Positions 1 to 7,037 of a DNA stretch of 9,400 nucleotides are shown here, piece by piece. Origin of the DNA: an uncultured Erysipelotrichaceae bacterium (GTDB taxonomy: Bacteria > Bacillota_I > Bacilli_A > Erysipelotrichales > Erysipelotrichaceae); contig CALNCD010000170.1 in assembly GCA_937874965.1 (NCBI GenBank), positions 1 to 9,400 of the forward strand, written 5' to 3'. Made by a program: the position numbers and the translations under genes. A model generated the notes under the pieces. The model ran no database searches. It worked only from the letters and a program-made list of their open reading frames with translations, and was not told where the DNA came from. How positions within the stretch are numbered: the stretch's first letter is position 1; each line of letters begins with the position of its first letter.

Positions 1-605
1 GGGCTTCTCTCGCGAGTCGTGTCTATGAGAGCGAAGCTGAATTTGATCGGCTGGGCTTAGACCGTAACTTAAGGACCTGCCTTATCGTGATGGGCTCTCA
101 AGGTGCAGGAACCGTTAATCAGCATCTGGAGAATCTCTGCAATCATTATGAACCGGATGATTTCCAGATTATTCTTGCGACCGGTCCGAAAAACTACGAA
201 GATTTCATGCAGCATATCCATCTTAAGGGTAAACATATTCATGTGACGGATTTTGTAGATCAATTAGCCTTGCTGAGTAAGGTGGATTTGGTGGTGGCTC
301 GCGGCGGTGCTTCCACAGCAGCGGAACTGACCGCTTTCGGGGTTCCCTCAATCATTATCCCAAGCCCTTATGTCGCCAACAATCATCAGTACTACAATGC
401 GTTGGAAATGATTGAGAAAAAGGCCAGTCTTCTGTTAATGGAAGATCAGCTGAGTGCCCATGTTCTCTACACGACGATTGATCAGTTGATTCATGATGAT
501 GTCGCTTTGATGGAAATGAGCAATCATGCGCTTTCGTTGGCGTATCCGGATGCGATAAATGATATTATTGATGTGATAAAGGACACCGTCCATGGAACGC
601 GATAA
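1..605 (+). CDS. murG: MurG, UDP-GlcNAc:lipid I N-acetylglucosaminyltransferase (C-terminal half, 5' end outside window)
   Basis: MurG moves GlcNAc from UDP-GlcNAc onto lipid I at the cytoplasmic face of the membrane, giving lipid II, the last cytoplasmic step of peptidoglycan precursor synthesis. The frame is open from base 3 to the TAA at 603-605, giving 200 residues of a protein that is usually about 355-365 long, so the N-terminal lipid I-binding domain lies upstream. The visible part is the C-terminal GT-B domain. It starts in the linker after the usual NPR, then has the glycine loop VMGSQGAG (where GGSxGA is usual) and the donor-binding segment RGGASTAAELTAFGVPS, whose Glu matches the conserved UDP-GlcNAc-binding glutamate. 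The segment IPSPYVANNHQYYNA corresponds to the conserved P-x-x-x-A-x-x-HQ-x-x-NA stretch. It is followed by murB with a 14-nt overlap, the usual dcw order. The first Gly to Met change in the glycine loop is the only oddity. Identification is very secure. Confidence 0.96.
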   Translation, partial: ASLASRVYESEAEFDRLGLDRNLRTCLIVMGSQGAGTVNQHLENLCNHYEPDDFQIILATGPKNYEDFMQHIHLKGKHIHVTDFVDQLALLSKVDLVVARGGASTAAELTAFGVPSIIIPSPYVANNHQYYNALEMIEKKASLLLMEDQLSAHVLYTTIDQLIHDDVALMEMSNHALSLAYPDAINDIIDVIKDTVHGTR

Positions 606-1494
606 ACTGGAGACACGTCTGAGGCAGTATGGTGAAGTAAAAACAGATGTTGATCTTTCGACATTATCAACCATGAATGTGGGCGGCAAGGCCTGGTTTG
701 TGCTCTATCCGCACGATGTTATTGCCCTGCAGCAAGCGGTCTGCTGGTTCAAGGAACTGCAGATTCCGTACAAGCTTTGGGGAAACGGTTCGAATATACT
801 GCCATCAGACAAACTGTATCCGGGAGTTATTCTACGATTGAATCATACCCTTAATTCAGTATTCTATGACGAGAACAGCGTTGTTGCTGAAGCTGGAGTG
901 GCCTTGATTGCCTTGGCGTACGAGTGTTCCCGCAAGGGTCTGTCCTGCCTGGAATGGGCAGGAGGAATCCCGGGAACGATCGGCGGGGCTCTTTACATGA
1001 ACGCTGGCTCTTATAAAAAAGCCATGAGCGATTGCGTTGCCGAAGTCCTGGTCCTTGATCAGGATGAAATGCGCTGGATCGGTGTGAATGATTGTCAGTT
1101 TGGGTATCGTGAGTCCCGTTTTAAACATGAACCGATGATTATTCTGGCTGCGCGTCTCAAGACGCAGCAGGTTGATCCTGAGCAACTCCAAGCCATCATG
1201 CAGGAGCGTCAAGCGCGCCGTATGAATTCACAGCCTCTGAATTATCCGTCTGCCGGTAGCTGCTTCCGTAATCCTGAGGGGCAGAATGCATGGGAGTTGA
1301 TTGATCGCAGCGGCCTTCGCGGTAAGCGGATCGGCGGAGCCATGGTCTCTTTGAAACATTCGAATTTCATCGTGAATGTCGATCGTGCCCAAGCGTCTGA
1401 TGTGTATGAATTGATGGAGAATGTCGCATCGTCGGTCAAGGAAAGCACGGGGGTTGATTTATGCCTAGAAATCGAAATGTTCAACTGGATGTAG
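592..1494 (+). CDS. murB: MurB, UDP-N-acetylenolpyruvoylglucosamine reductase
   Basis: This FAD-dependent cytoplasmic enzyme uses NADPH to reduce enolpyruvyl-UDP-GlcNAc to UDP-MurNAc, the second committed step of peptidoglycan synthesis. The 300 residues are normal for the compact type II MurB of Gram-positives. The FAD-binding half shows GNGSN (64-68) and GGIPGTIGGALYMNAG (124-139), followed by YRES (172-175). The substrate domain carries PSAGSCFRNP (219-228), in which S223 is the expected proton-donor serine, then GGAMVSLKHSNFIVN (248-262). The C-terminal LEIE holds the second catalytic acid, probably E295. The ATG at 592 is chosen because AAAGGA at 578-583 sits 8 nt upstream; the start lies inside the murG end, so the two are probably translationally coupled. 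The 3' end overlaps divIB by 34 nt, and the terminal EIEMFNW looks like a natural MurB C-terminus rather than a read-through. Confidence 0.97.
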   Translation: MERDKLETRLRQYGEVKTDVDLSTLSTMNVGGKAWFVLYPHDVIALQQAVCWFKELQIPYKLWGNGSNILPSDKLYPGVILRLNHTLNSVFYDENSVVAEAGVALIALAYECSRKGLSCLEWAGGIPGTIGGALYMNAGSYKKAMSDCVAEVLVLDQDEMRWIGVNDCQFGYRESRFKHEPMIILAARLKTQQVDPEQLQAIMQERQARRMNSQPLNYPSAGSCFRNPEGQNAWELIDRSGLRGKRIGGAMVSLKHSNFIVNVDRAQASDVYELMENVASSVKESTGVDLCLEIEMFNWM

Positions 1495-2285
1495 AGAACG
1501 AGGACAATCAGGTCTATCAGAAAATTGAAGGACGGATGATTGCGAAAAAACGGAAAAAGCGGAATAAACGCTTGAAAATATGGTTTAGGCGCATTATAAT
1601 CCTATTGTTTGTGCTTGCGCTGGGGATCGGGGGATATTGGTTTGATCAATCATCCGTCTCGCGGCTTTCGCTGATCAGCGTGGGGGGAAATACAATCTAC
1701 ACTCAAGAGGAAATCCTGGCGTATGCCAAGCTGTCATTGAACAGCCGCCGGTTGCTGATTCTGCCCTTTCTGAAGGAAAGGCAGATGCAGGATCTGAGCG
1801 GGATTAAATCTGTCCAGATTCATAATCATGTCCTGTCGGGAGTGGTCAATATTCTCGTTGAAGAAGAACGGGCCGTTGCCTACACAAAAGATGAGAGCGC
1901 ACTTACGGTTTATTTTGAAACGGGTGAATCGGCACAATTTGCGTTATCCCGGGAATCAGCCTTGCTGGATGTTCCTTATATGAGCGGCTTTGATGATCCG
2001 GCCGTCATTGCGGGAATTGTCAGCGAGCTGGCTAAGCTGAGCAGTGATGTATTGTTATCAATCTCACAGATTCAGCGGGTATCCTTGTACAGTGATGACA
2101 ACATGATTTACTTTTACATGGATGATGGCCGTATCGTTATCAGCTCACAGTTCGGGATAACTGCCCTGAAAGATTATCAGGCAATGGTCTCCAAGGATAC
2201 GACGAATAAGAAGTGCTGGATTGTCCTGGAAATGAGTGAAGCCAACCAGATCGCTGTTCTTCCGACGAATTGTCCTGGCGAGTGA
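1461..2285 (+). CDS. divIB: DivIB/FtsQ-family divisome membrane protein
   Basis: DivIB (FtsQ) is a bitopic division protein that joins FtsL and DivIC at the septum and helps control the septal peptidoglycan synthase. The 274 residues show a basic cytoplasmic tail (KKRKKRNKRLK, about 29-39), one transmembrane helix (about 43-61, rich in I/L/V/G, behind RR at 43-44), then an extracellular POTRA domain (about 68-137) beginning SLISVGGNTIYTQEEI and ending in the typical VEEERAVAY segment. A beta domain fills about 138-260. Identification rests on this architecture plus position directly after murG-murB, as in Bacillus. The ATG at 1461 lies 34 nt inside murB and has only a weak GGGGG (1449-1453) ribosome binding site. 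An in-frame ATG at 1536 follows GAAGGA (1527-1532), but only 3 nt away, too close for efficient use, so 1461 is preferred. The stop is TGA. Confidence 0.9.
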   Translation: MPRNRNVQLDVENEDNQVYQKIEGRMIAKKRKKRNKRLKIWFRRIIILLFVLALGIGGYWFDQSSVSRLSLISVGGNTIYTQEEILAYAKLSLNSRRLLILPFLKERQMQDLSGIKSVQIHNHVLSGVVNILVEEERAVAYTKDESALTVYFETGESAQFALSRESALLDVPYMSGFDDPAVIAGIVSELAKLSSDVLLSISQIQRVSLYSDDNMIYFYMDDGRIVISSQFGITALKDYQAMVSKDTTNKKCWIVLEMSEANQIAVLPTNCPGE

Positions 2286-2298
2286 TCTGTGGTAATAT
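2270..2298 (+). promoter_or_regulatory. Putative sigma-A promoter with extended -10, upstream of yloU
   Basis: A -35-like TTGTCC (2270-2275, 4 of 6 consensus bases) is separated by exactly 17 nt from a -10-like TAATAT (2293-2298, 4 of 6). The -10 is preceded by TG plus one base (2290-2292), the extended -10 motif common in Gram-positive promoters. Transcription would begin near 2305, about 30 nt before the yloU start. It overlaps the end of divIB and would let yloU-fakA be expressed independently of the dcw genes. The hexamers are imperfect, so this is a prediction. Confidence 0.45.
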
Positions 2299-2321
2299 GA
2301 AGTGATAAAACTGAATGATTG

Positions 2322-2328
2322 AAGGAGG
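2322..2328 (+). promoter_or_regulatory. Ribosome binding site that fixes the yloU start
   Basis: AAGGAGG at 2322-2328 is a near-perfect Shine-Dalgarno, 5 nt before the ATG at 2334. It rules out the in-frame TTG at 2319 as the start, because that codon overlaps the binding site itself. Confidence 0.85.
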
Positions 2329-2333
2329 ATCGT

Positions 2334-2693
2334 ATGTCAATCGCTAAGAATACGCAATATGGCAATATCAATATTTCTGAAGAAGCAGTCGCTACTTTAG
2401 CTGGCGGCGTGGTTACAGAGTGTTATGGTGTCGTGGGAATGGCTTCAAAGAAAGCGTTCAAAGATGGCCTTGCCGAACTTTTGAAGAAGGAGAACTTCTC
2501 AAAGGGCGTGGTTGTCCGCAAGAATGAAGAGTCCTATGAACTGGACATTTATATCGTCGTCAGCTTTGGCGTCAAAATATCAGAAGTTGTCCTTGAAGTT
2601 CAGAAAAAAGTGAAGTACATGGTTGAAACAACCTTGGATCAGAAATTTGATCGGATCAATGTGTTTGTTCAAGATGTCAAGGTAGTGGGGTAA
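2334..2693 (+). CDS. yloU: Asp23/YloU-family (DUF322) envelope stress-response protein
   Basis: This is a small soluble protein of the alkaline shock protein 23 family. Asp23 of Staphylococcus sits at the membrane and is linked to cell envelope homeostasis; the molecular role of the YloU branch is not settled. The 119 residues span the whole family fold. Close to the N-terminus is YGNINISEEAVATLAGGVV, followed by CYGVVGMASKKAFKDGL, LLKKENFSKGVVV, the beta-strand IYIVVSFGVKISEVV and a C-terminal INVFVQDVKVVG. This matches, nearly block by block, what I recall of B. subtilis YloU. It precedes fakA (yloV) by 3 nt, the arrangement conserved in many Bacillota, which strongly supports the assignment and suggests coupled expression. 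A predicted promoter (2270-2298) lies just upstream. Confidence 0.94.
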   Translation: MSIAKNTQYGNINISEEAVATLAGGVVTECYGVVGMASKKAFKDGLAELLKKENFSKGVVVRKNEESYELDIYIVVSFGVKISEVVLEVQKKVKYMVETTLDQKFDRINVFVQDVKVVG

Positions 2694-2696
2694 TCA

Positions 2697-4319
2697 ATGG
2701 AATCAATTAACACTCTTTTATTTCGCCAGATGATCGAATCCGGTGCAAATAATCTTGCGAATCAGCACCAGGAAATCAACGCATTGAATGTCTTTCCAGT
2801 TCCTGATGGCGATACCGGAACGAATATGAATTTAACGTTCACCAATGGGAATACTGATGTCAAGAAGTCACTTTCGACTTCTGTCGGGGAACTGTCCAAG
2901 GTTCTGTCGAAAGGCTTGCTAATGGGGGCCCGGGGAAATTCAGGCGTTATCTTATCTCAGATATTCAGAGGATTTGCTACATCGGTTGAAGGGAAAGAAA
3001 GCATCAGTACCCTCGATCTGGCTGAAGGATTCATGAAAGGCAAGGAAGTTGCTTACAAGGCGGTTATGCGCCCGGTTGAAGGAACAATTCTGACCGTTTT
3101 GCGTGAGAGCTCCCAAGCGGCTTATGATTATGTTCAATTACACCCGGAAACCAGTATTGAAACGTATTTTGTTGAATTGATCAAGGAAGCCGAAGTGTCT
3201 TTGGCCCATACGCCAGAACTTCTTCCTGTTTTGAAGGAAGTCGGCGTAGTCGATAGTGGCGGGGCTGGCTTCGTTGCAGTTATCAAAGGATTTGAAGCGG
3301 CGATTGCGGGTCAGGGGATACAACGGCATGCGGATTCCGATATCGAGGTGAGTGCCGGGGCGACCATGGATCATGATGAATTCGGTTACTGTACGGAGTT
3401 TATCGTCCGCTTGAACCAAAATGTCCAGCATGTTTTCAAGGAGAACCTTTTCAAGAAGAGTCTGGCTCGGTTAGGGAATTCAATTGTGGTTGTTCAGGAT
3501 GATGATCTTCTTAAGGTGCATGTCCATACATTGAAGCCAGGGGATGCCTTGAATCTGGGACAGCGGTATGGTGAGTTCATAAAACTGAAGATTGAAAACA
3601 TGTCGGAACAGCACAGCCATCTGAATGATATCGTCGATACGGGTGAGCGTGATATTCCCCGCAAGGCGATTGGTTTGATTGCAGTTGCGGCCGGCCCTGG
3701 ATTAAAACAGGCGTTTGAGGAGCTTCGTGTTGATGTTGTCATCAGCGGGGGACAGACGATGAATCCATCTACGGAAGACTTCGTTGCTGCAATCAAGCGA
3801 GTGAATGCTGATCATGTCATTCTCCTGCCGAATAACTCCAATATTATTCTGGCGGCACAACAAGCGAGTTCTCTTGTCGAAGATAAAACCATTCATGTTT
3901 TGGAAAGCAAGTCTATTCCGCAGGGACTCAGTGCCTGTGTCATGTATAATCCTGACTTGGCGATTGATGAGAATCTCAGTGAAATGCAAAGTGCTCTTGC
4001 GAATACAAAGACCGGTGAAATCACGTATGCAATCAAGGATACAACCTTTGATGATGTTGAAATCAAAGAAGGGGATTATATGGGAATTTTCGGCAAGTCC
4101 ATCATTGTTAGCACACCGAGTAAACTGGAAGCTGCCAAAGCGACAGTGGATGCAATGGTTACTCCAGAGAGTGAATTATTGACGTTGATCCGGGGAGAAG
4201 ATGCCTCCGAGGAAGAGGTCAGTGAATTGGAAACGTATATCGATGATAAATTTGACATTGAAGTTGAGCGGATTGAAGGCTTGCAGCCTGTCTACTCCTT
4301 TATCATTGGAGTTGAATAA
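2697..4319 (+). CDS. fakA: FakA (YloV), fatty acid kinase ATP-binding subunit with DhaL domain
   Basis: FakA phosphorylates fatty acids held by a FakB (DegV-family) partner, producing acyl-phosphate that feeds phospholipid synthesis through PlsX/PlsY. The 540 residues are close to the usual 550. The N-terminal DhaL (DAK2) kinase domain (about 5-200) begins with the Mg-ATP motif NVFPVPDGDTGTNMN (31-45; D37, D39 and T42 expected ligands), then LLMGARGNSGVILSQIFRG (74-92), then GVVDSGGAG (183-191). The middle domain contains GYCTEFIV and VHVHT (274-278). The C-terminal DegV/FakB-like domain begins around residue 325. The ATG at 2697 is 3 nt after the yloU stop with GGGG at 2687-2690, a weak site consistent with translational coupling. 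No FakB gene is in the window; in Bacillota FakB genes are normally elsewhere. The stop codon overlaps the stem of a terminator-like hairpin. Confidence 0.95.
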   Translation: MESINTLLFRQMIESGANNLANQHQEINALNVFPVPDGDTGTNMNLTFTNGNTDVKKSLSTSVGELSKVLSKGLLMGARGNSGVILSQIFRGFATSVEGKESISTLDLAEGFMKGKEVAYKAVMRPVEGTILTVLRESSQAAYDYVQLHPETSIETYFVELIKEAEVSLAHTPELLPVLKEVGVVDSGGAGFVAVIKGFEAAIAGQGIQRHADSDIEVSAGATMDHDEFGYCTEFIVRLNQNVQHVFKENLFKKSLARLGNSIVVVQDDDLLKVHVHTLKPGDALNLGQRYGEFIKLKIENMSEQHSHLNDIVDTGERDIPRKAIGLIAVAAGPGLKQAFEELRVDVVISGGQTMNPSTEDFVAAIKRVNADHVILLPNNSNIILAAQQASSLVEDKTIHVLESKSIPQGLSACVMYNPDLAIDENLSEMQSALANTKTGEITYAIKDTTFDDVEIKEGDYMGIFGKSIIVSTPSKLEAAKATVDAMVTPESELLTLIRGEDASEEEVSELETYIDDKFDIEVERIEGLQPVYSFIIGVE

Positions 4320-4336
4320 GGGCATAGCCCTTTTTT
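4318..4336 (+). terminator. Short terminator-like hairpin overlapping the fakA stop codon
   Basis: The stem AAGGGC (4318-4323) pairs with GCCCTT (4327-4332) across a 3-nt ATA loop and runs into a six-T tract (4331-4336). That is the layout of an intrinsic terminator. The stem is only 6 bp and two of the Ts are in it, leaving four for the tail, so termination may be partial. It sits 3 nt before the first candidate recG ATG, so it could attenuate recG expression or limit its translation start. Confidence 0.6.
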
Positions 4337-4339
4337 CAC

Positions 4340-6310
4340 ATGGTCATCAGTAAGCGCCAGCGGGGCATCATGACAATCTACAACTGCCAGACTCTGAATG
4401 CGTGTCTGGCTATTTTCCCTATCCGGTATGAACAGTATGACGAGAAGCCGATTGATGACTGGAACGAGGGTGATGTTGTTCTGTTTGAAGGTGAATTGGT
4501 CAGTGCAATCACTCATTTTTCGATGGGTAAAAACAGGTCAATTGAGCGTTTTAAAGTGACCTATGAGGGACACCTGATCAATGTGACTGCTTTTAATCGC
4601 CGTTATCTCAGTGCCAGGCAGTTCAAAGAGAGAATTACGCTTGTTGCGAAAGTGGATTCACCCGCAAAGGTTACAGCGCTTTCCATGAATGCACAGCCTA
4701 TCGAAACACAGCGTGGAATAAAAGTAATCTACCCTTTGAAGGAAGGGGTTAAGCAGCATGAGATGCATCGTTTGATGGCCAAGGCAATTGAACAGGCTCA
4801 GCTGCCTGATCGTATTGTTCCTGATTATCTGGTTAGCCGCTATCGCTTGATGAATCATGGGAAGGCTATTCTTGCATTGCACGCACCTTCCAATTACAAT
4901 CAGTTGAAATTGGCAAGCCGAACCTTGAAATACGAAGAATTTCTGATGTATCAGTGCGTGCTTGCTTATGAAAAAAAAGTAAATCTGGAAATTCGCAAAC
5001 CGCTCAAAGCCTTTGATTTTACGTTGATTCATGAACTGATCAGAACTCTTCCCTATACCTTAAGCGCCGATCAATCCAGTGTTCTTCAGGAAATTCTCAT
5101 GGATTTCACGCGTCCGACACGGATGATGCGCTTGCTTCAAGGCGATGTCGGCAGCGGCAAGACAATCGTTGTCTTCCTGAGTGTCTATGCTGTCTTTTTG
5201 AGCCATCAGCAATCTGCACTGCTGGTTCCAACTGAGATCCTGGCAAGTCAGCATTTCAAGAATGCTGAACGGCTGTTTGCAGGCCGGGGGATGTCTATCG
5301 CCCTATTGACGCAGGCAAGCAAGGATAAAGAGGATATAAAAGCCGGTCTTAAAGAAGGAACCATTGATTTTGTCATTGGAACCCATACATTGTTTCAAGA
5401 AGATATTGAATTCAAGCAATGCGGATTTATCATTACGGATGAACAGCATCGCTTCGGGGTTGAGCAACGCAGCCAATTTGAAGAGAAGGGTCATCTGGCG
5501 GATTTGCTGATGCTGAGTGCGACGCCTATTCCTAGGACACTGGCAAACGTGCTCTATCAGAATGTAGATGTCTCTACAATTGAAACCTATCCTGAGTTTC
5601 ATCAGCCGGTACAGACATTCTTGATCCATGAAAATTCAATTCGTTCCATCAAAGATGAATTGGATGTGTATCTTGAACAGGGCGGTCAGGTCTATGTTGT
5701 CTGTGCTTCGATTGATGACAATGACCTTCATCTGAAGACGGTAGTGACCTTGCAGAAGAACTTGCAGGAAGCCTTTAGCAGCTACACAACGGAAATGCTG
5801 CATGGGAAAATGAAGAATGCGGAAAAAAATGAGATCATGGAGCGCTTTAATGCCAATCAGATCCAAGTTCTGGTTTCCACTACGCTGATTGAAGTAGGCG
5901 TGGATGTTCATAATGCGAATCGCATGGTCATCTACAATGCTGAACGTTTTGGACTTTCAACCTTGCATCAACTCCGCGGACGGATCGGACGAGGAACCAT
6001 TCAAGGAAAATGCTACTTGCTGACCCAATCGAAGGATCCAGCGGCGCTGGAACGTCTGGAGAGTGTTGTGAAGAATCATGATGGATTTTCGCTTTCCCTT
6101 GCTGATCTCAAGCAGCGAGGCCCTGGGGACCTGGCGGGAACCCGTCAAAGCGGATTGCCTTTGTTTATCTTCGGGGATTTCTATTCGGATCAGAAAATTA
6201 TGGTCCAGGCTTCTTTGGATAGTGCCGAATTAATTCAACACCTCGACGATCCTGAAATAGCGGCATTCCTGGAAGAAGCATTGAAGGCTGAAAAAACCAT
6301 GCATGGTTAA
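4340..6310 (+). CDS. recG: RecG, ATP-dependent DNA helicase (branch migration, fork reversal)
   Basis: RecG is a double-stranded DNA translocase that regresses stalled forks and processes recombination intermediates. Its 656 residues are slightly shorter than the usual 680-700. An N-terminal OB/wedge domain covers about 20-150. Helicase motifs follow: Walker A GDVGSGKT (268-275), DEQH (367-370), SATPIPRTLA (393-402), the motif V region TTLIEVGVDVHNAN, and motif VI QLRGRIGRG (544-552). The RecG-specific TRG segment is GDLAGTRQSG (596-605). The N-terminus enters the family alignment at FPIRYEQY, so the helical pre-wedge segment is nearly absent. An in-frame TAG at 4325 blocks any longer start. 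ATG 4340 has no visible ribosome binding site, because T-rich terminator sequence lies upstream. ATG 4370 has a weak GGGG 4 nt upstream. The 30 bases between encode VISKRQRGIM-like residues that fit the family, so 4340 is kept with doubt. Function is secure, the start is not. Confidence 0.95.
   Translation: MVISKRQRGIMTIYNCQTLNACLAIFPIRYEQYDEKPIDDWNEGDVVLFEGELVSAITHFSMGKNRSIERFKVTYEGHLINVTAFNRRYLSARQFKERITLVAKVDSPAKVTALSMNAQPIETQRGIKVIYPLKEGVKQHEMHRLMAKAIEQAQLPDRIVPDYLVSRYRLMNHGKAILALHAPSNYNQLKLASRTLKYEEFLMYQCVLAYEKKVNLEIRKPLKAFDFTLIHELIRTLPYTLSADQSSVLQEILMDFTRPTRMMRLLQGDVGSGKTIVVFLSVYAVFLSHQQSALLVPTEILASQHFKNAERLFAGRGMSIALLTQASKDKEDIKAGLKEGTIDFVIGTHTLFQEDIEFKQCGFIITDEQHRFGVEQRSQFEEKGHLADLLMLSATPIPRTLANVLYQNVDVSTIETYPEFHQPVQTFLIHENSIRSIKDELDVYLEQGGQVYVVCASIDDNDLHLKTVVTLQKNLQEAFSSYTTEMLHGKMKNAEKNEIMERFNANQIQVLVSTTLIEVGVDVHNANRMVIYNAERFGLSTLHQLRGRIGRGTIQGKCYLLTQSKDPAALERLESVVKNHDGFSLSLADLKQRGPGDLAGTRQSGLPLFIFGDFYSDQKIMVQASLDSAELIQHLDDPEIAAFLEEALKAEKTMHG
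6295..6308. repeat. Perfect 14-bp palindrome at the recG 3' end
   Basis: AACCATGCATGGTT is its own reverse complement and ends two bases short of the close of the recG stop region (stop TAA at 6308-6310). As RNA it could form a 5-bp stem with a 4-nt loop. It is preceded, not followed, by a run of A, so it is not a forward terminator, and the stem is too short for a convincing reverse one. It is mostly coding sequence (residues TMHG) and may be chance. Confidence 0.35.
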
Positions 6311-6323
6311 GGGTGAACTAGTG

Positions 6324-6329
6324 TATAAT
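6324..6329 (+). promoter_or_regulatory. Possible -10 box upstream of rnc
   Basis: A perfect TATAAT lies in the 36-nt gap between recG and rnc, 17 nt before the rnc start. No -35 is seen at 16-18 nt upstream (the bases there are around GCATGG), and a TG is present directly next to the box rather than one base off as in an extended -10. If used, the leader before rnc would be only about 10 nt, barely including the ribosome binding site AGGGAG at 6335-6340. It may simply be chance in an AT-rich gap. Confidence 0.25.
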
Positions 6330-6346
6330 AGGACAGGGAGAATACT

Positions 6347-7027
6347 ATGAATCTATTTGAATGGCTAAGGCAACAAAATATCCGTGTCAACAACAGGGAT
6401 CTGATTACGAATGCATTTACGCATAGTTCTTTTGTGAACGAACAGCCCAGTAATACGCATGATAACGAGCGGCTGGAATTCATGGGGGATGCTGTCTTGC
6501 AGATCTGGGTATCGACGCGTCTGTATTTGCATGAGCCTATTCTTCATGAAGGGCAGATGACGACAATACGTGCACAGCTGGTATGTGAGCGGGCACTGGC
6601 CAACTATTCCCGTCAGCTGAACCTCAACCAGTTCATCCTGCTTGGACATGGGGAGGAGAAATCCGGAGGGCGTAATCGGGACTCAGTTATTTCCGATATG
6701 TTTGAAGCCTTTATCGGCGCATTGTATTTGGATAGCGGAATGGGAAGTGTCGATGTGATTTTAAATCAGTGCATTACACCGTTATTGACGAATGCGGAAA
6801 CGCTGATTGTCACGGATTACAAGACCAAATTGCAGGAATTTGTTCAGGCCGATCTGCGCCAGTCCATTATCTATGAGGTTGTGAGTATGAAAGGGCCTGC
6901 TAATCAGCCTGAGTTTGAGGTTGAAGTTAAACTGGATCACTTGGTGATGGGCAGAGGTCAGGGTCCTTCCAAGAAGAAGGCGGAACAAAATGCCGCCAAG
7001 GATGCTTTTTCGAAATTAGTACGATAG
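6347..7027 (+). CDS. rnc: Ribonuclease III
   Basis: RNase III cuts double-stranded RNA, processing rRNA precursors and structured mRNAs or antisense duplexes in the cytoplasm. The 226 residues match the usual 220-250. The catalytic domain (about 1-150) has the family signature NERLEFMGDAVL (40-51), with E44 and D48 as metal ligands, and the second acidic pair D117 and E120 in SDMFEAFIGALYLD. These four match E. coli E41, D45, D114 and E117, with the same spacing. A double-stranded RNA-binding domain starts at DYKTKLQEFVQ (about 157) and ends with the conserved KKKAEQNAAKDAF helix. The ATG at 6347 follows AGGGAG (6335-6340) by 6 nt. recG ends 36 nt upstream and polC starts 10 nt downstream. 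In Bacillus rnc is followed by smc and ftsY instead, so this neighbourhood differs. All catalytic residues are present. Confidence 0.97.
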   Translation: MNLFEWLRQQNIRVNNRDLITNAFTHSSFVNEQPSNTHDNERLEFMGDAVLQIWVSTRLYLHEPILHEGQMTTIRAQLVCERALANYSRQLNLNQFILLGHGEEKSGGRNRDSVISDMFEAFIGALYLDSGMGSVDVILNQCITPLLTNAETLIVTDYKTKLQEFVQADLRQSIIYEVVSMKGPANQPEFEVEVKLDHLVMGRGQGPSKKKAEQNAAKDAFSKLVR

Positions 7028-7031
7028 GAGG
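7026..7031 (+). promoter_or_regulatory. Ribosome binding site of polC overlapping the rnc stop
   Basis: A perfect AGGAGG begins inside the rnc TAG stop (7025-7027) and lies 6 nt before the ATG at 7038. It fixes the polC start and shows that rnc and polC are read from the same message, with ribosomes finishing rnc on top of the polC binding site. Confidence 0.85.
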
Positions 7032-7037
7032 TTCGGC

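Noticed and set aside
856..1212. A 118-residue minus-strand open frame.
   Set aside because: It is antisense to the FAD-binding core of murB, which is fully conserved in the forward frame.
2319..2333. TTG at 2319 as an upstream start for yloU, adding five residues.
   Set aside because: The codon overlaps the AAGGAGG ribosome binding site that serves ATG 2334, and the family N-terminus fits MSIAKNTQYG.
3805..4182. A 125-residue + strand open frame inside fakA.
   Set aside because: It is an out-of-frame shadow of the DegV-like domain of fakA, with no recognisable domain and unnatural composition (rich in S, K, R, W and M).
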